Below, one piece after another: positions 7,777 to 14,905 of a DNA stretch of 32,861 nucleotides. The notes under the pieces are model-generated. The model searched no databases. It was given only the letters and a program-made list of their open reading frames with translations, and was not told the DNA's origin. Source of the stretch: an uncultured Bacteroidia bacterium (GTDB lineage Bacteria > Bacteroidota > Bacteroidia > Bacteroidales > UBA932); contig CADBPR010000004.1 of assembly GCA_902796555.1 (NCBI GenBank), positions 1 to 32,861 of the forward strand, written 5' to 3'. The translations under genes were made by a program, and so were the position numbers. Numbering within the stretch: the first letter of the stretch is position 1; the number at the start of each line of letters is the position of its first letter.

Positions 7777-7811
7777 AAAAAAAGTGGCCCCCGCCGGGCG
7801 GAGACCACTTT
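7777..7811 (-). terminator. Intrinsic terminator of the rpsF-rpsR-rplI operon
   Basis: About 23 nt after the rplI stop the minus strand forms AAAGTGG...CCACTTT with a further GC-rich inner stem (CTCCGCC/GGCGGGG with G-T pairs), followed by a run of seven T. This is a strong Rho-independent terminator. It separates the ribosomal operon from the POT gene. Confidence 0.9.
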
Positions 7812-7833
7812 CTTCACGGATACAAATCCTGTC

Positions 7834-8277
7834 TTATTCGGCGACGACCTCGAATTTGAGGGTGCCCTTGACAGCCTTGTAGCATTTCACTTCAGCCTCA
7901 TAGACGCCAAGTTCCTTGACATCGGAGAGGATGGTGATGTCCTTCTTGTCCACCTCGATACCGGCGGCGACGAGGGCCTCGGCGAGCTGGGCGGTGGTGA
8001 CGGAACCGTAGATTTTACCGGTCTCGCTGACCTTGACGGCCACCTTTACGAGAACACCGGAAATCTGGGCGGCAAGCGCCTCGGCGTCAGCCACTTTCTT
8101 GGCCTCCTTGTGGGCGCGCTGACGAATGGTCTCAGCGTGCTGCTTGAGAGCGGAAGCAGTAGCGAGGGTCGCAAAACCCTGGGGAATCAGATAGTTGAGT
8201 GCGTATCCGGCCTTGACCTTTACGACATCATCGGCGTGACCGAGGTTGGCCACATCTTTCTTGAGAATAATTTCCAT
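7834..8277 (-). CDS. rplI: 50S ribosomal protein L9
   Basis: This 147-residue protein has the L9 N-terminal domain MEIILKKDVANLGHADDVVKVKAGYALNYLIP, the 23S-binding part with its GYALNYLIP signature, then a long connecting helix rich in Ala, Lys and Glu (about residues 45-75). The C-terminal domain carries GKIYGSVTTAQLAEAL. L9 sits at the base of the L1 stalk and helps to limit frameshifting. It is the last gene of the S6-S18-L9 operon, the order common in Bacteroidota. The start has an AGGAG sequence about 10 nt upstream. The strong terminator lies just downstream. Confidence 0.98.
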   Translation of the reverse strand: MEIILKKDVANLGHADDVVKVKAGYALNYLIPQGFATLATASALKQHAETIRQRAHKEAKKVADAEALAAQISGVLVKVAVKVSETGKIYGSVTTAQLAEALVAAGIEVDKKDITILSDVKELGVYEAEVKCYKAVKGTLKFEVVAE

Positions 8278-8292
8278 ACTGCTGTCTCCTGT

Positions 8293-8574
8293 TTATTTAA
8301 GAAGGTCGGTTACATAAGGGAGAAGTGCAAGGGAACGGGCCCGCTTGACAGCCTGGGCGACTTTCCGCTGGAACTTCAGGGAAGTACCGGTGATACGGCG
8401 GGGGAGAATCTTGCCCTGCTCGTTCAGGAACTTCTTGAGGAACTCGGGATCTTTGTAATCCACATACTTGATACCTGCCTTCTTGAAACGGCAGTATTTC
8501 TTCTTGCGGACCTCTACGGTCGGAGGGTTGAGATAACGGATACCACCGTTGTTCTGTGCATTCATCTGTGCCAT
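8293..8574 (-). CDS. rpsR: 30S ribosomal protein S18
   Basis: This 93-residue protein matches S18: [22 protein letters not shown] followed by [13 protein letters not shown] and the basic block [21 protein letters not shown], which binds 16S rRNA beside S6. The start is preceded by AAGGAGG at a good distance (about 8-9 nt), an unusually strong Shine-Dalgarno for this phylum, where most starts in the window have none. It lies 12 nt after rpsF and 15 nt before rplI. Confidence 0.98.
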   Translation of the reverse strand: MAQMNAQNNGGIRYLNPPTVEVRKKKYCRFKKAGIKYVDYKDPEFLKKFLNEQGKILPRRITGTSLKFQRKVAQAVKRARSLALLPYVTDLLK

Positions 8575-8586
8575 ATTCTGTCCTCC

Positions 8587-8961
8587 TTATTCGTTAGCGG
8601 GTTCTTCGGCGGCGGCAGGGGCCTGGGCCTTGGCAGCCTTGTTGTTCCTTCTCTTCTCGGCGTATGCGACGGCATCCTTGTCGAGGGCTACGGTCAGGTA
8701 GCGGAGGATGCGCTCGTCACGGCGATACTGGGTCTCGAGCGTAGCGACGAACTCGGGGGTGGATTTGAATTCTACCAGATAGTAGAACCCTGTGGTCTTG
8801 TGCTGGATCGGGTAGGCGAGCTGGCGCAGGCCCCAATCCTCTTCGTACACAACTTCACCATTTTCCTTGATGAAGTTCACGTACTTGGCAACCGCTTCCT
8901 TCATCTGGGCTTCAGACAAAACGGGAGTTGCAATGAAAACGGTCTCGTACTGTTTTACCAT
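8587..8961 (-). CDS. rpsF: 30S ribosomal protein S6
   Basis: This 124-residue protein begins [24 protein letters not shown], the S6 ferredoxin-like fold, and contains [24 protein letters not shown] and [19 protein letters not shown], all standard for S6. An Ala/Glu/Pro-rich tail of about 18 residues follows the fold. S6 forms a heterodimer with S18 on the 30S platform. It is the first gene of the operon. The promoter at 9029-9060 and the leader hairpin at 8994-9028 lie just upstream. No clear Shine-Dalgarno precedes this start. Confidence 0.98.
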   Translation of the reverse strand: MVKQYETVFIATPVLSEAQMKEAVAKYVNFIKENGEVVYEEDWGLRQLAYPIQHKTTGFYYLVEFKSTPEFVATLETQYRRDERILRYLTVALDKDAVAYAEKRRNNKAAKAQAPAAAEEPANE

Positions 8962-8993
8962 TGTACTTTAAGGGTTTGTTAATAAATAATTTA

Positions 8994-9028
8994 CAGTCCT
9001 TCGGGCGCAAAACGCCGCAAAAGGACTG
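8994..9028 (-). promoter_or_regulatory. Leader hairpin of rpsF mRNA, candidate S6:S18 autoregulatory site
   Basis: On the minus strand CAGTCCTT (9028-9021) pairs with AAGGACTG (9001-8994). Inside, GCG can pair with CGC, leaving TT on the 5' side and CCG on the 3' side of an asymmetric internal loop. The known S6:S18-binding leader in other bacteria is a hairpin in front of rpsF whose defining feature is an unpaired CCG, mimicking the 16S site. The position and the CCG fit. The alternative inner pairing GGCG/CGCC would use part of this CCG, so the fold is not certain. The predicted start of transcription may trim the first 3-4 nt of the outer stem. Confidence 0.55.
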
Positions 9029-9060
9029 CAAATGTAGCAATAATTTTTTGAATTACCAAA
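9029..9060 (-). promoter_or_regulatory. Promoter of the rpsF-rpsR-rplI operon
   Basis: The minus strand reads TTTG (9060-9057), 20 nt spacer, then TACATTTG (9036-9029). Both Bacteroidota sigma-ABfr-type elements (TTTG at -33 and TAnnTTTG at -7) are exact and correctly spaced. The -33 box starts 2 nt after the pepD stop codon. Confidence 0.85.
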
Positions 9061-9062
9061 TC

Positions 9063-10520
9063 TTACTTCTTCGGCACGGCGGCGAGGACGGCTTTCAGGT
9101 AGTCCCAGGTCCGGGCCACGGAAGCGATGTTCACCCGCTCGTCCGGAGAGTGGGGATATTTGATTGTAGGGCCGATGGAGACCATTTCCCAGGCCGAGTA
9201 TTTGGCGCCCATGATGGCACATTCCAGACCGCCGTGGGTCGCCATGATTTTCATCTCGTGGCCATAGACGCGCCGGAACTGTTCCATCATCACCTTGTTC
9301 ATCGGGGTGTCGAGTTTCGGCGTCCAGCCGGAATAACCGCCGGCGAAGCTGACTTTGGCGCCGGCCAGCTCGAAGATGCAGCGGACCCGGTCGGCCAGTG
9401 CGGCCTTGGCGGTATCCACGGCGCTGCGCATCAGGGAGTGGACCGTGATGTGTCCCGGAGCCGTGCGGACGATGGCCATGTTGATGGAGGTCTCGGTCAG
9501 GCCGGGCATGGCGCGGCTCATCCGGATTACGCTGGACGGGCAGGCGAGCAGCGCCTTGACAACGCGCAGGGCAGTCTTGTCGCCGATATACCGTGCAGGG
9601 ATGTCTTTCTGTTTCTCGAAGAACATAGCGGCGGACGGGTCGCTCTCCATGAATTCGGCCTTGATTTCACCGAAGCGTTTTTCTACCGTCGCCTTGACTT
9701 TGCGGACCGCGGCCGAGGGGACGAGGATGTCCGCTTCCGCCTCAAACGGGATGGCATTGCGCAGGGAACCGCCGTTGAAAGCGGCCAGTTTGACGGTGCC
9801 GTCTTCCAGCAGGGGCAGCAGGATGCGGGCGACCGCTTTGTTGGCATTGGCCCGGTACAGGGAAATGTCCATGCCGGAGTGTCCGCCCTGCAAACCTTTG
9901 ACGGTCAGGCGGTATGCTACATAGCCTTCAGGGGTTTTCACCCCGCGCCAGGCGAAGTCGGCGGAAACGTCCAGACCGCCGGCGCAGCCTACGCACAGTT
10001 CGCCTTCCTCTTCGGAATCCAGGTTGATCAGAATGTCGCCTTTGAGTACGCCGGGCTTGAGGCTTTCGGCGCCGGTCATGCCGGTTTCTTCGTCATAGGT
10101 GACGAGCACCTCGATGGGACCGTGCTGCAGGTCTTTGTCCTCCAGGACGGCCATGCCCATCGCCACGCCGATGCCGTTGTCGGCACCGAGGGTGGTCCGG
10201 TCGGCCGTGACCCATTCCCCGTCCACGTAGGCGTTGATCGGGTCGGTGAGGAAATTATGGTTGCTGTCGCCGGTCTTCTGCGGCACCATATCCATGTGGC
10301 CCTGCAGAATCACGCCGCGGCGGTCTTCGAAGCCGGGGGTCGCCGGTTTGCTGAAAATGATGTTGCCGGTATCGTCGCGTTTGACGTCGATGCCGTGTTC
10401 CTTGCCCCACTGCAGGAGGAATTCCTGTACCTTTCCTTCGTGTTTGGAAGGGCGGGGTACGCGGGTCAGGCTATAAAAGTTGTTCCAGACAATTTCGGGT
10501 TTCAAATCTTTGATTGTCAT
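9063..10520 (-). CDS. pepD: Aminoacyl-histidine dipeptidase (PepD, M20 family)
   Basis: This 485-residue cytoplasmic zinc peptidase cleaves Xaa-His and related dipeptides. Metal and catalytic residues of the M20C group can be read: GHMD (His75, Asp77), LGADNGIG (Asp114), DEETGMTGAE (Glu144/Glu145) and LDSEEEGEL (Asp168). HGGLECAIMG near the C-terminus supplies the late His and Glu. The dimerisation (lid) insert lies between, around residues 205-380. Length is normal. It follows the DUF4831 gene by 18 nt and probably shares its transcript. With the POT importer nearby, it fits peptide use as a nutrient, although the two are in different transcription units. Confidence 0.96.
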   Translation of the reverse strand: MTIKDLKPEIVWNNFYSLTRVPRPSKHEGKVQEFLLQWGKEHGIDVKRDDTGNIIFSKPATPGFEDRRGVILQGHMDMVPQKTGDSNHNFLTDPINAYVDGEWVTADRTTLGADNGIGVAMGMAVLEDKDLQHGPIEVLVTYDEETGMTGAESLKPGVLKGDILINLDSEEEGELCVGCAGGLDVSADFAWRGVKTPEGYVAYRLTVKGLQGGHSGMDISLYRANANKAVARILLPLLEDGTVKLAAFNGGSLRNAIPFEAEADILVPSAAVRKVKATVEKRFGEIKAEFMESDPSAAMFFEKQKDIPARYIGDKTALRVVKALLACPSSVIRMSRAMPGLTETSINMAIVRTAPGHITVHSLMRSAVDTAKAALADRVRCIFELAGAKVSFAGGYSGWTPKLDTPMNKVMMEQFRRVYGHEMKIMATHGGLECAIMGAKYSAWEMVSIGPTIKYPHSPDERVNIASVARTWDYLKAVLAAVPKK

Positions 10521-10538
10521 AATGTTATGGTTTATGGG

Positions 10539-11558
10539 TTATTTCGAAAGGGGGAGGGAATTGTCGACGCCGAGCTGGTAGACCGGCACGCGGGTCTGCA
10601 GCAGCACGGAGGCGCCTTCGGAGAGTTTGACGGTGCAGACGGTCGGGATGCGGTACCAAATCAGGCTGCCCTTGGCGGCGCGGCTGTCACCGGCGGCTCC
10701 GGACAGTTTCTCCGGAATCAGTTCCAGAATGAACGGCTTCCCGGACACATTGTCGGAAGGTACGAGCCCTTCGTTGTCGGAGAGGCGAAAGGCGATGTAG
10801 CGCTGGTTTTTGGCATCCCGTTTCGGGAGTACGTCGTAATACATGGTATAATTGCGGAACGTGCTGCTGCCCAGGAACATAGCGAGGTATTCCCGCTCCA
10901 GGCGGTCGATTTCGGCAATGGCCGCGCCGAGGGCTTCTCCGCTGAAGGTGGCGTCCGTGTCGCCGGTCACAATCTGGAGTTTTTTCTTCCGGAGGTCAAA
11001 GATGATGTCGGCCGTTTCCTTGGCCCGGGCGTCGGGCGATTTTTCGACGACCATCTGCTGCTGGACAGCGATGGTCTGCCCGTCGGAAGCACCTCTGCGA
11101 TAGAGCGTTGCGGATTCGGAGGTGAGGTTGGACGTCAGCCCTTTCGCAGCATCTTCCTGCGGGGCAGTGGCCGGAAAGCGCCACTGGACGGCCTGGCTGC
11201 CGGCTCCCGCCAGGGATACCAGGCCCTGGGTGGACAGGTGCAGGAAAGAAGGCGTGGATTTGCCGGCGGGCAGCAGGTAGCGGCTGGCCGGATCCGCTTC
11301 CGTCAAGGCGGTCAGGCGGACGCCGGTCACCTGGCTGGTCGTTTCGTCAGCCTGCCGGGCGTCTACGCCGAGATATTTCCGGGCATAGCGGGCATAAGGG
11401 CCGGCGTGAAACACCTCCTGCCGGGCTTCGACCTCCAGCCGGAGGACGGTTCGGGGCAGGGCGTAGGACGTGCCTTCCTGCGGTACGCTGTCGCCGGAAG
11501 ACTGGGCAAAGGCGGGCGCGCACAGGAGCAGCGCCAGCAGTATCCAGGTTTTTCTCAT
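10539..11558 (-). CDS. DUF4831 family secreted protein
   Basis: This 339-residue protein starts with a signal peptide (MRKTWILLALLLCAPAFAQ) and is probably periplasmic or outer-membrane associated. The segment LRLEVEARQEVFHAGPYARYARKYLGV is typical of the DUF4831 family of Bacteroidota, whose function is unknown. The start is set at the ATG at 11558, because it overlaps the preceding gene's stop as ATGA and begins the signal peptide directly. Upstream ATGs at 11564 and 11579 would add residues with no signal-peptide character. Context (LpxL-like acyltransferase before, PepD after) suggests an envelope role only in a general way. Confidence 0.85.
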   Translation of the reverse strand: MRKTWILLALLLCAPAFAQSSGDSVPQEGTSYALPRTVLRLEVEARQEVFHAGPYARYARKYLGVDARQADETTSQVTGVRLTALTEADPASRYLLPAGKSTPSFLHLSTQGLVSLAGAGSQAVQWRFPATAPQEDAAKGLTSNLTSESATLYRRGASDGQTIAVQQQMVVEKSPDARAKETADIIFDLRKKKLQIVTGDTDATFSGEALGAAIAEIDRLEREYLAMFLGSSTFRNYTMYYDVLPKRDAKNQRYIAFRLSDNEGLVPSDNVSGKPFILELIPEKLSGAAGDSRAAKGSLIWYRIPTVCTVKLSEGASVLLQTRVPVYQLGVDNSLPLSK

Positions 11559-12460
11559 TTCCATCTTTTGTGGCTCCATAAGTAATTGGCGGGCCGGGAA
11601 GCGATGGCTTTCTCCAGCCGCCGGTAATATTCTTCCATGATTTCGACCGGGGTCATGTCTGCCGCATTATCGCAGATTTTCCGGAAGGTGATGTCATAAT
11701 GTCCGCGTTCCTGCCGGTCGATGCACATGAAGTACACGGCCATCCCGAATTTGTGGGCCAGGGCGGCACCGGCCGTCATCACTTTGGTCGGCTGGTGCAG
11801 AAAGGAGGGAATTTCGCAGGCGGCCTGTCCGTAGGGATACTGGTCGGTGGGGAAGAGGTAGAACATCTTGTCTTCCTTGTGGTTGATGGCAAAACGCAGT
11901 ACCTTTTTCGACTCGATGTAGCCTTTGAAATCCGGTTTGATGGCGCAGCGGGTCTCTCCGATGAACCGGTCCCAGAACTTGCTGCTGAATTCCTTGTAGA
12001 CGATGCAGACATCGTCGTAGGTCATGTTGTCGGCCATGTACGGGGGCTTGTAGAAGAACTCGAAGCAGCCGCCGGTGAGTTCCCAGTTGCCGTAGTGGGT
12101 GTTGAGCACCATAACGCTGCGTTCCTTGAGCCGGTCGAACAGGTCGTCCGTGTCGGAGACTTCAGCCAGGCGGCTCTCATGCAGGCGTCCGGGCCGGTTG
12201 CGGCAGCCGCCCAGGAACATGGCCTCGGCGAAGATTTCGCCCATCGTATCGTAGCTGTCATGGCAAATCCGGCTCAGTTCGTCGTATTTCTTTTCGGGGA
12301 AACTGCGGGCCAGGTTGGTCATGATGACATCGCGGCGGTAATGCATGACATCCCGCAGCACCCAGGCCAGCACCCGGCCGACGCCATAGTGGAAGCCCAG
12401 CGGCAGTCGTTGGAAAGCACGCAGGATTCCGGAACCTACTTTGTAACCGATTTCACTCAT
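11555..12460 (-). CDS. LpxL/HtrB-type lysophospholipid or lipid A acyltransferase
   Basis: This 301-residue enzyme of the LpxL/LpxM/HtrB family adds a secondary acyl chain to lipid A or a related glycolipid at the inner membrane. The catalytic HX4E motif appears as HYGNWE at residues 122-127. FPTDQYPYGQAACEIPSF resembles the family's DQ(P/S) substrate region, and the N-terminal hydrophobic patch (LGFHYGVGRVLAWVL) would anchor it. The substrate chain length cannot be read. A TATATTTG box lies just before the start codon, so this gene likely begins a new unit after the PCMD block, and it is coupled to the DUF4831 gene by an ATGA overlap. Confidence 0.9.
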   Translation of the reverse strand: MSEIGYKVGSGILRAFQRLPLGFHYGVGRVLAWVLRDVMHYRRDVIMTNLARSFPEKKYDELSRICHDSYDTMGEIFAEAMFLGGCRNRPGRLHESRLAEVSDTDDLFDRLKERSVMVLNTHYGNWELTGGCFEFFYKPPYMADNMTYDDVCIVYKEFSSKFWDRFIGETRCAIKPDFKGYIESKKVLRFAINHKEDKMFYLFPTDQYPYGQAACEIPSFLHQPTKVMTAGAALAHKFGMAVYFMCIDRQERGHYDITFRKICDNAADMTPVEIMEEYYRRLEKAIASRPANYLWSHKRWK

Positions 12461-12466
12461 ATTCTA

Positions 12467-12474
12467 CAAATATA
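12467..12474 (-). promoter_or_regulatory. Promoter -7 box of the LpxL-like gene, predicting a near-leaderless mRNA
   Basis: The minus strand reads TATATTTG followed by TAGAAT and then the start codon ATG at 12460. With the usual distance from the -7 box to the start of transcription, the 5' untranslated region would be 0-3 nt. The -33 position is weak. Confidence 0.55.
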
Positions 12475-12545
12475 AGAATAATAATCGGGATTTTAGAAGC
12501 AGTTTACAAGAATTCACGTTGTTCTTGACGCATCTTTCGGGTACT

Positions 12546-14108
12546 TTATTCATACACCAGCTCGAACTCGTCAATCAGGAGAACGGAGCCGAGGCCGCCG
12601 GTGAAGTAGTCACCGTAGCGGCTGGCGGCGCAGGCGATTTCGATGTAGGTGGGAATGCGGTCGTCCCGGTATTCCAGGGTGATTTCGAAGGGGACATAGG
12701 CCGTGTCGGTCCGGTCTGAATAGAGGCTGCCCTGGGCGATGATGCTGGGGTCGTTGTCCTCCAGGAAGATGTTCTTGGAGGTGTTGACCGTAAACTGGGA
12801 GGTCCAGTCCGTCAGCCAGATGCGGATGGAGCACTGGTCGGTCCGGCCCAGTTCGTCTTTGTGCGGGTCTTTGGCTTTGTCGACCGTCTTCGGCAGGTAT
12901 TTATAATAGCCTTTGAGGGCCACCGGACGGGAGGTGAACGGTACGCCCCAGTTCAGGATGGCGCCCAGACCGCTCACCTGGCCGAACTGGCCCAGGTAGA
13001 TATTGCCGGCGGCAAACTGCCCGAATGCGGTGCTGCTTTCCATCCGGACGGCCTTTCCGAGCATGACATCCGTCTCCTCCGGGCGGGTCGGAACCACACC
13101 GAGGGAGGCCGTTCCCTTGTTGGCGGAATCCCAGATGCGCTCTCCGCTGCCCGAATAGGGATACCAGCCGTTGCCCTCCTTTGTCCACTCGTCGAAAGAG
13201 GAATTGTAGAGCTGCGTGTCAGCTTCGGTCCGGAAGGAAAATTCTTCGGAAATCTCTTCGCCGTTGACGGCGCGGACCACATAGTCCCGTCCGGCCTCCA
13301 GGCCGCTCAGCCGTCCGGATATGCCTACACCGGCGACCGTGATGTCCGTCACGTCCTGCCAGAGCGTTTCGTCCGCCAGTCTGTACTGGAGAACGGGGGA
13401 GCCGCTGCCGCTGAATGTCGCCCGGATGCGGGCACTGTAGCTGCGGGCATCCACGGAAACGACTTCGACGGCGGTTTCCGTCTGCAGGGCCTTGAAATGC
13501 CACAGTACCTCCCGGCCTTTGTACAGGACGGTGAAGGTGCGTTCCATTACGCAGTCCAGGACCATGGGGAAGACGCACGGTACGGTAACGACGTCGACAT
13601 TCATCCCGTTGGCGATATAACCGGTCGTGGACTTGACGGCGGAACCCTCCGGCTCCAGTTTCATCTCCGTGATGCGGATGCTGACCAGGGGCTGGCTGTC
13701 CGTCACGTAGACGATGGCGGTCTTGGTGTCCAGGTTGAACCGGGCTTCACCCACCTGGTTGTCGCAGCGGATGTAGCGCTCCACGGTCTGGGAGGCGGAA
13801 ATGGTCCAGACATAGTCCTGGTAGGTCCGGACCGTGACGGAGATGGGTTCCCGCAGGTCCAGGTATTCATCCAGGCTGACGCTCGCGCCTTCCGACAAGG
13901 TGTAGGCGACTTTCAGCCGGGAAATATCGGCATCTTCCTGCAGGATGATGTCGATGCGGCGGGTTTCGTTGTTGATGGTGACGGACTCCTGTCCTTCCAC
14001 GGAGAAGGAGGTGAATTCGCCCTTGACCAGGGGATAGTCCAGGTCATTGGGGAACTTGCAGGCGACGGCCAGGCCCGCTGCGAGGAGCAGCCAGAAGAAC
14101 TTTCTCAT
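12546..14108 (-). CDS. PCMD-domain lipoprotein with DUF5018-like N-terminal repeats
   Basis: This 520-residue predicted lipoprotein has a lipobox ending in Cys17 (GLAVAC). Two strand-rich units (about residues 30-107 and 108-212) resemble DUF5018: FTSFSVEGQESVTI, then IDIILQEDADISRLKVAYTLS. A fibronectin-III-like unit (about 213-295) follows. The C-terminal PCMD domain (putative carbohydrate metabolism domain, about 300-520) contains WDSANKGTASLGVVPT, FGQFAAGNIYLGQF, YYKYLPK, CSIRIWLTDW and SRYGDYFTGGLGSVL. Its PCMD domain is closely similar, in protein and DNA, to that at 14905-17049, indicating duplication. The start at 14108 overlaps the barrel gene's stop as ATGA; the frame opens 7 codons earlier but without a signal peptide. 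It is the last gene of the five-gene block. A carbohydrate-binding role is inferred from the family only. Confidence 0.88.
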   Translation of the reverse strand: MRKFFWLLLAAGLAVACKFPNDLDYPLVKGEFTSFSVEGQESVTINNETRRIDIILQEDADISRLKVAYTLSEGASVSLDEYLDLREPISVTVRTYQDYVWTISASQTVERYIRCDNQVGEARFNLDTKTAIVYVTDSQPLVSIRITEMKLEPEGSAVKSTTGYIANGMNVDVVTVPCVFPMVLDCVMERTFTVLYKGREVLWHFKALQTETAVEVVSVDARSYSARIRATFSGSGSPVLQYRLADETLWQDVTDITVAGVGISGRLSGLEAGRDYVVRAVNGEEISEEFSFRTEADTQLYNSSFDEWTKEGNGWYPYSGSGERIWDSANKGTASLGVVPTRPEETDVMLGKAVRMESSTAFGQFAAGNIYLGQFGQVSGLGAILNWGVPFTSRPVALKGYYKYLPKTVDKAKDPHKDELGRTDQCSIRIWLTDWTSQFTVNTSKNIFLEDNDPSIIAQGSLYSDRTDTAYVPFEITLEYRDDRIPTYIEIACAASRYGDYFTGGLGSVLLIDEFELVYE

Positions 14109-14905
14109 TTTTTGACGGGTCTGTGCCATTTGTCCATCAGGAAGAAATTGACGCCGAAACCGATGGAGAGCAGATTGATGTTGAAATTTCCGCCGTTCCG
14201 TTTGATTTCGCTCTGTTTTACCTGGTTTTCGGTCTGTACGATTTTCTGCCAGCTGATGCCCATCACGCCTACCTGCACCTCGAAGGAAACGGAGTTCATG
14301 ACGAAGACGCAGATGCCCGGCACGAGGTCGAGGGCGGCTTTGTAGATATCCTGGTACGTGCCGTGCCGAAGGCCTTCATCCAGGCGGACATTCTTGCTCT
14401 GGGCGTAGGCGCCGCTCAAACGCGCTTCTACGAAGAGCGCGAAACGGCGGCTGTGCTGAATCGGCATGTAGTTGCGCAGGGTCAGGGCTCCCTTGTAGCT
14501 CTGACGCTGGTAGCTGATGTCCGACAGGCTGATGCCCAGGTCCTCGTTGAGCGAGAGGTCTGCATTGCCCAGGTTCAGGCCGGTCTTGCTGTAGTCGAAA
14601 CGCAGGCCGGCCGACAGGTTGTCGGCGAAGAACCAGGATACCTGCGGCGCGATGCTGAAGGTGTTGAAACTTCCGTTGATACCGGTCAGGACAGGGGAGA
14701 GCAGGGTATATCCGGACTCGGCGCTGCCGATATCGAAGGAATTGAAGGAGACCGTCAGTCCGCCGCCGAAAGTGCCTTTCGGAATGAAGAGCGAGTTCGG
14801 GGCGTCGATGCCGCGGTCGAAGGGTGTATATTCACGGTCCTCCTTTGCCTGCAGGGTGATGGCACCGAGCAGGCAAAGGGAGAAGACTATCGTGAATCGT
14901 CTCAT
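14105..14905 (-). CDS. Predicted outer-membrane beta-barrel protein
   Basis: This 266-residue protein has a signal peptide (MRRFTIVFSLCLLGAITLQA) with no lipobox, then alternating polar/hydrophobic strands (GTFGGGLTVSFNSF, APQVSWFFADNLSAGLRFDYS, LFVEARLSGAYAQS) that look like a small outer-membrane barrel of about 8-12 strands. The final strand-like stretch LLSIGFGVNFFL is followed by about 12 polar residues rather than a terminal aromatic, so BAM recognition may use an internal strand. The ATG shares one base with the stop of the upstream PCMD gene (TAATG), and its own stop overlaps the next start (ATGA), so it should be made in step with its PCMD neighbours. I do not recognise a named family. 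Confidence 0.78.
   Translation of the reverse strand: MRRFTIVFSLCLLGAITLQAKEDREYTPFDRGIDAPNSLFIPKGTFGGGLTVSFNSFDIGSAESGYTLLSPVLTGINGSFNTFSIAPQVSWFFADNLSAGLRFDYSKTGLNLGNADLSLNEDLGISLSDISYQRQSYKGALTLRNYMPIQHSRRFALFVEARLSGAYAQSKNVRLDEGLRHGTYQDIYKAALDLVPGICVFVMNSVSFEVQVGVMGISWQKIVQTENQVKQSEIKRNGGNFNINLLSIGFGVNFFLMDKWHRPVKK

Larger units (their letters stand above)
7491..7833. other. Intergenic region between the POT gene and rplI
   Basis: Going right to left, the region holds the terminator of the ribosomal operon (7777-7811), an AT-rich stretch of about 200 bp in which I see no convincing gene, and the POT promoter with its 5' hairpin (7534-7571). A small 6-bp hairpin, GTGTAG/CTACAC with a GCCCG loop, occurs at 7642-7658. 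Short open frames across the stretch lack family resemblance. Confidence 0.6.

Noticed and set aside
8961..11585. Open frame of 874 codons antisense to pepD and the DUF4831 gene
   Set aside because: It is opposite two recognised genes and has no known domain.
12507..12527. CAAGAA/TTCTTG hairpin after the PCMD block as a terminator
   Set aside because: The stem is only 6 bp, the loop is 9 nt and there is no T-run, so I do not call it a terminator.
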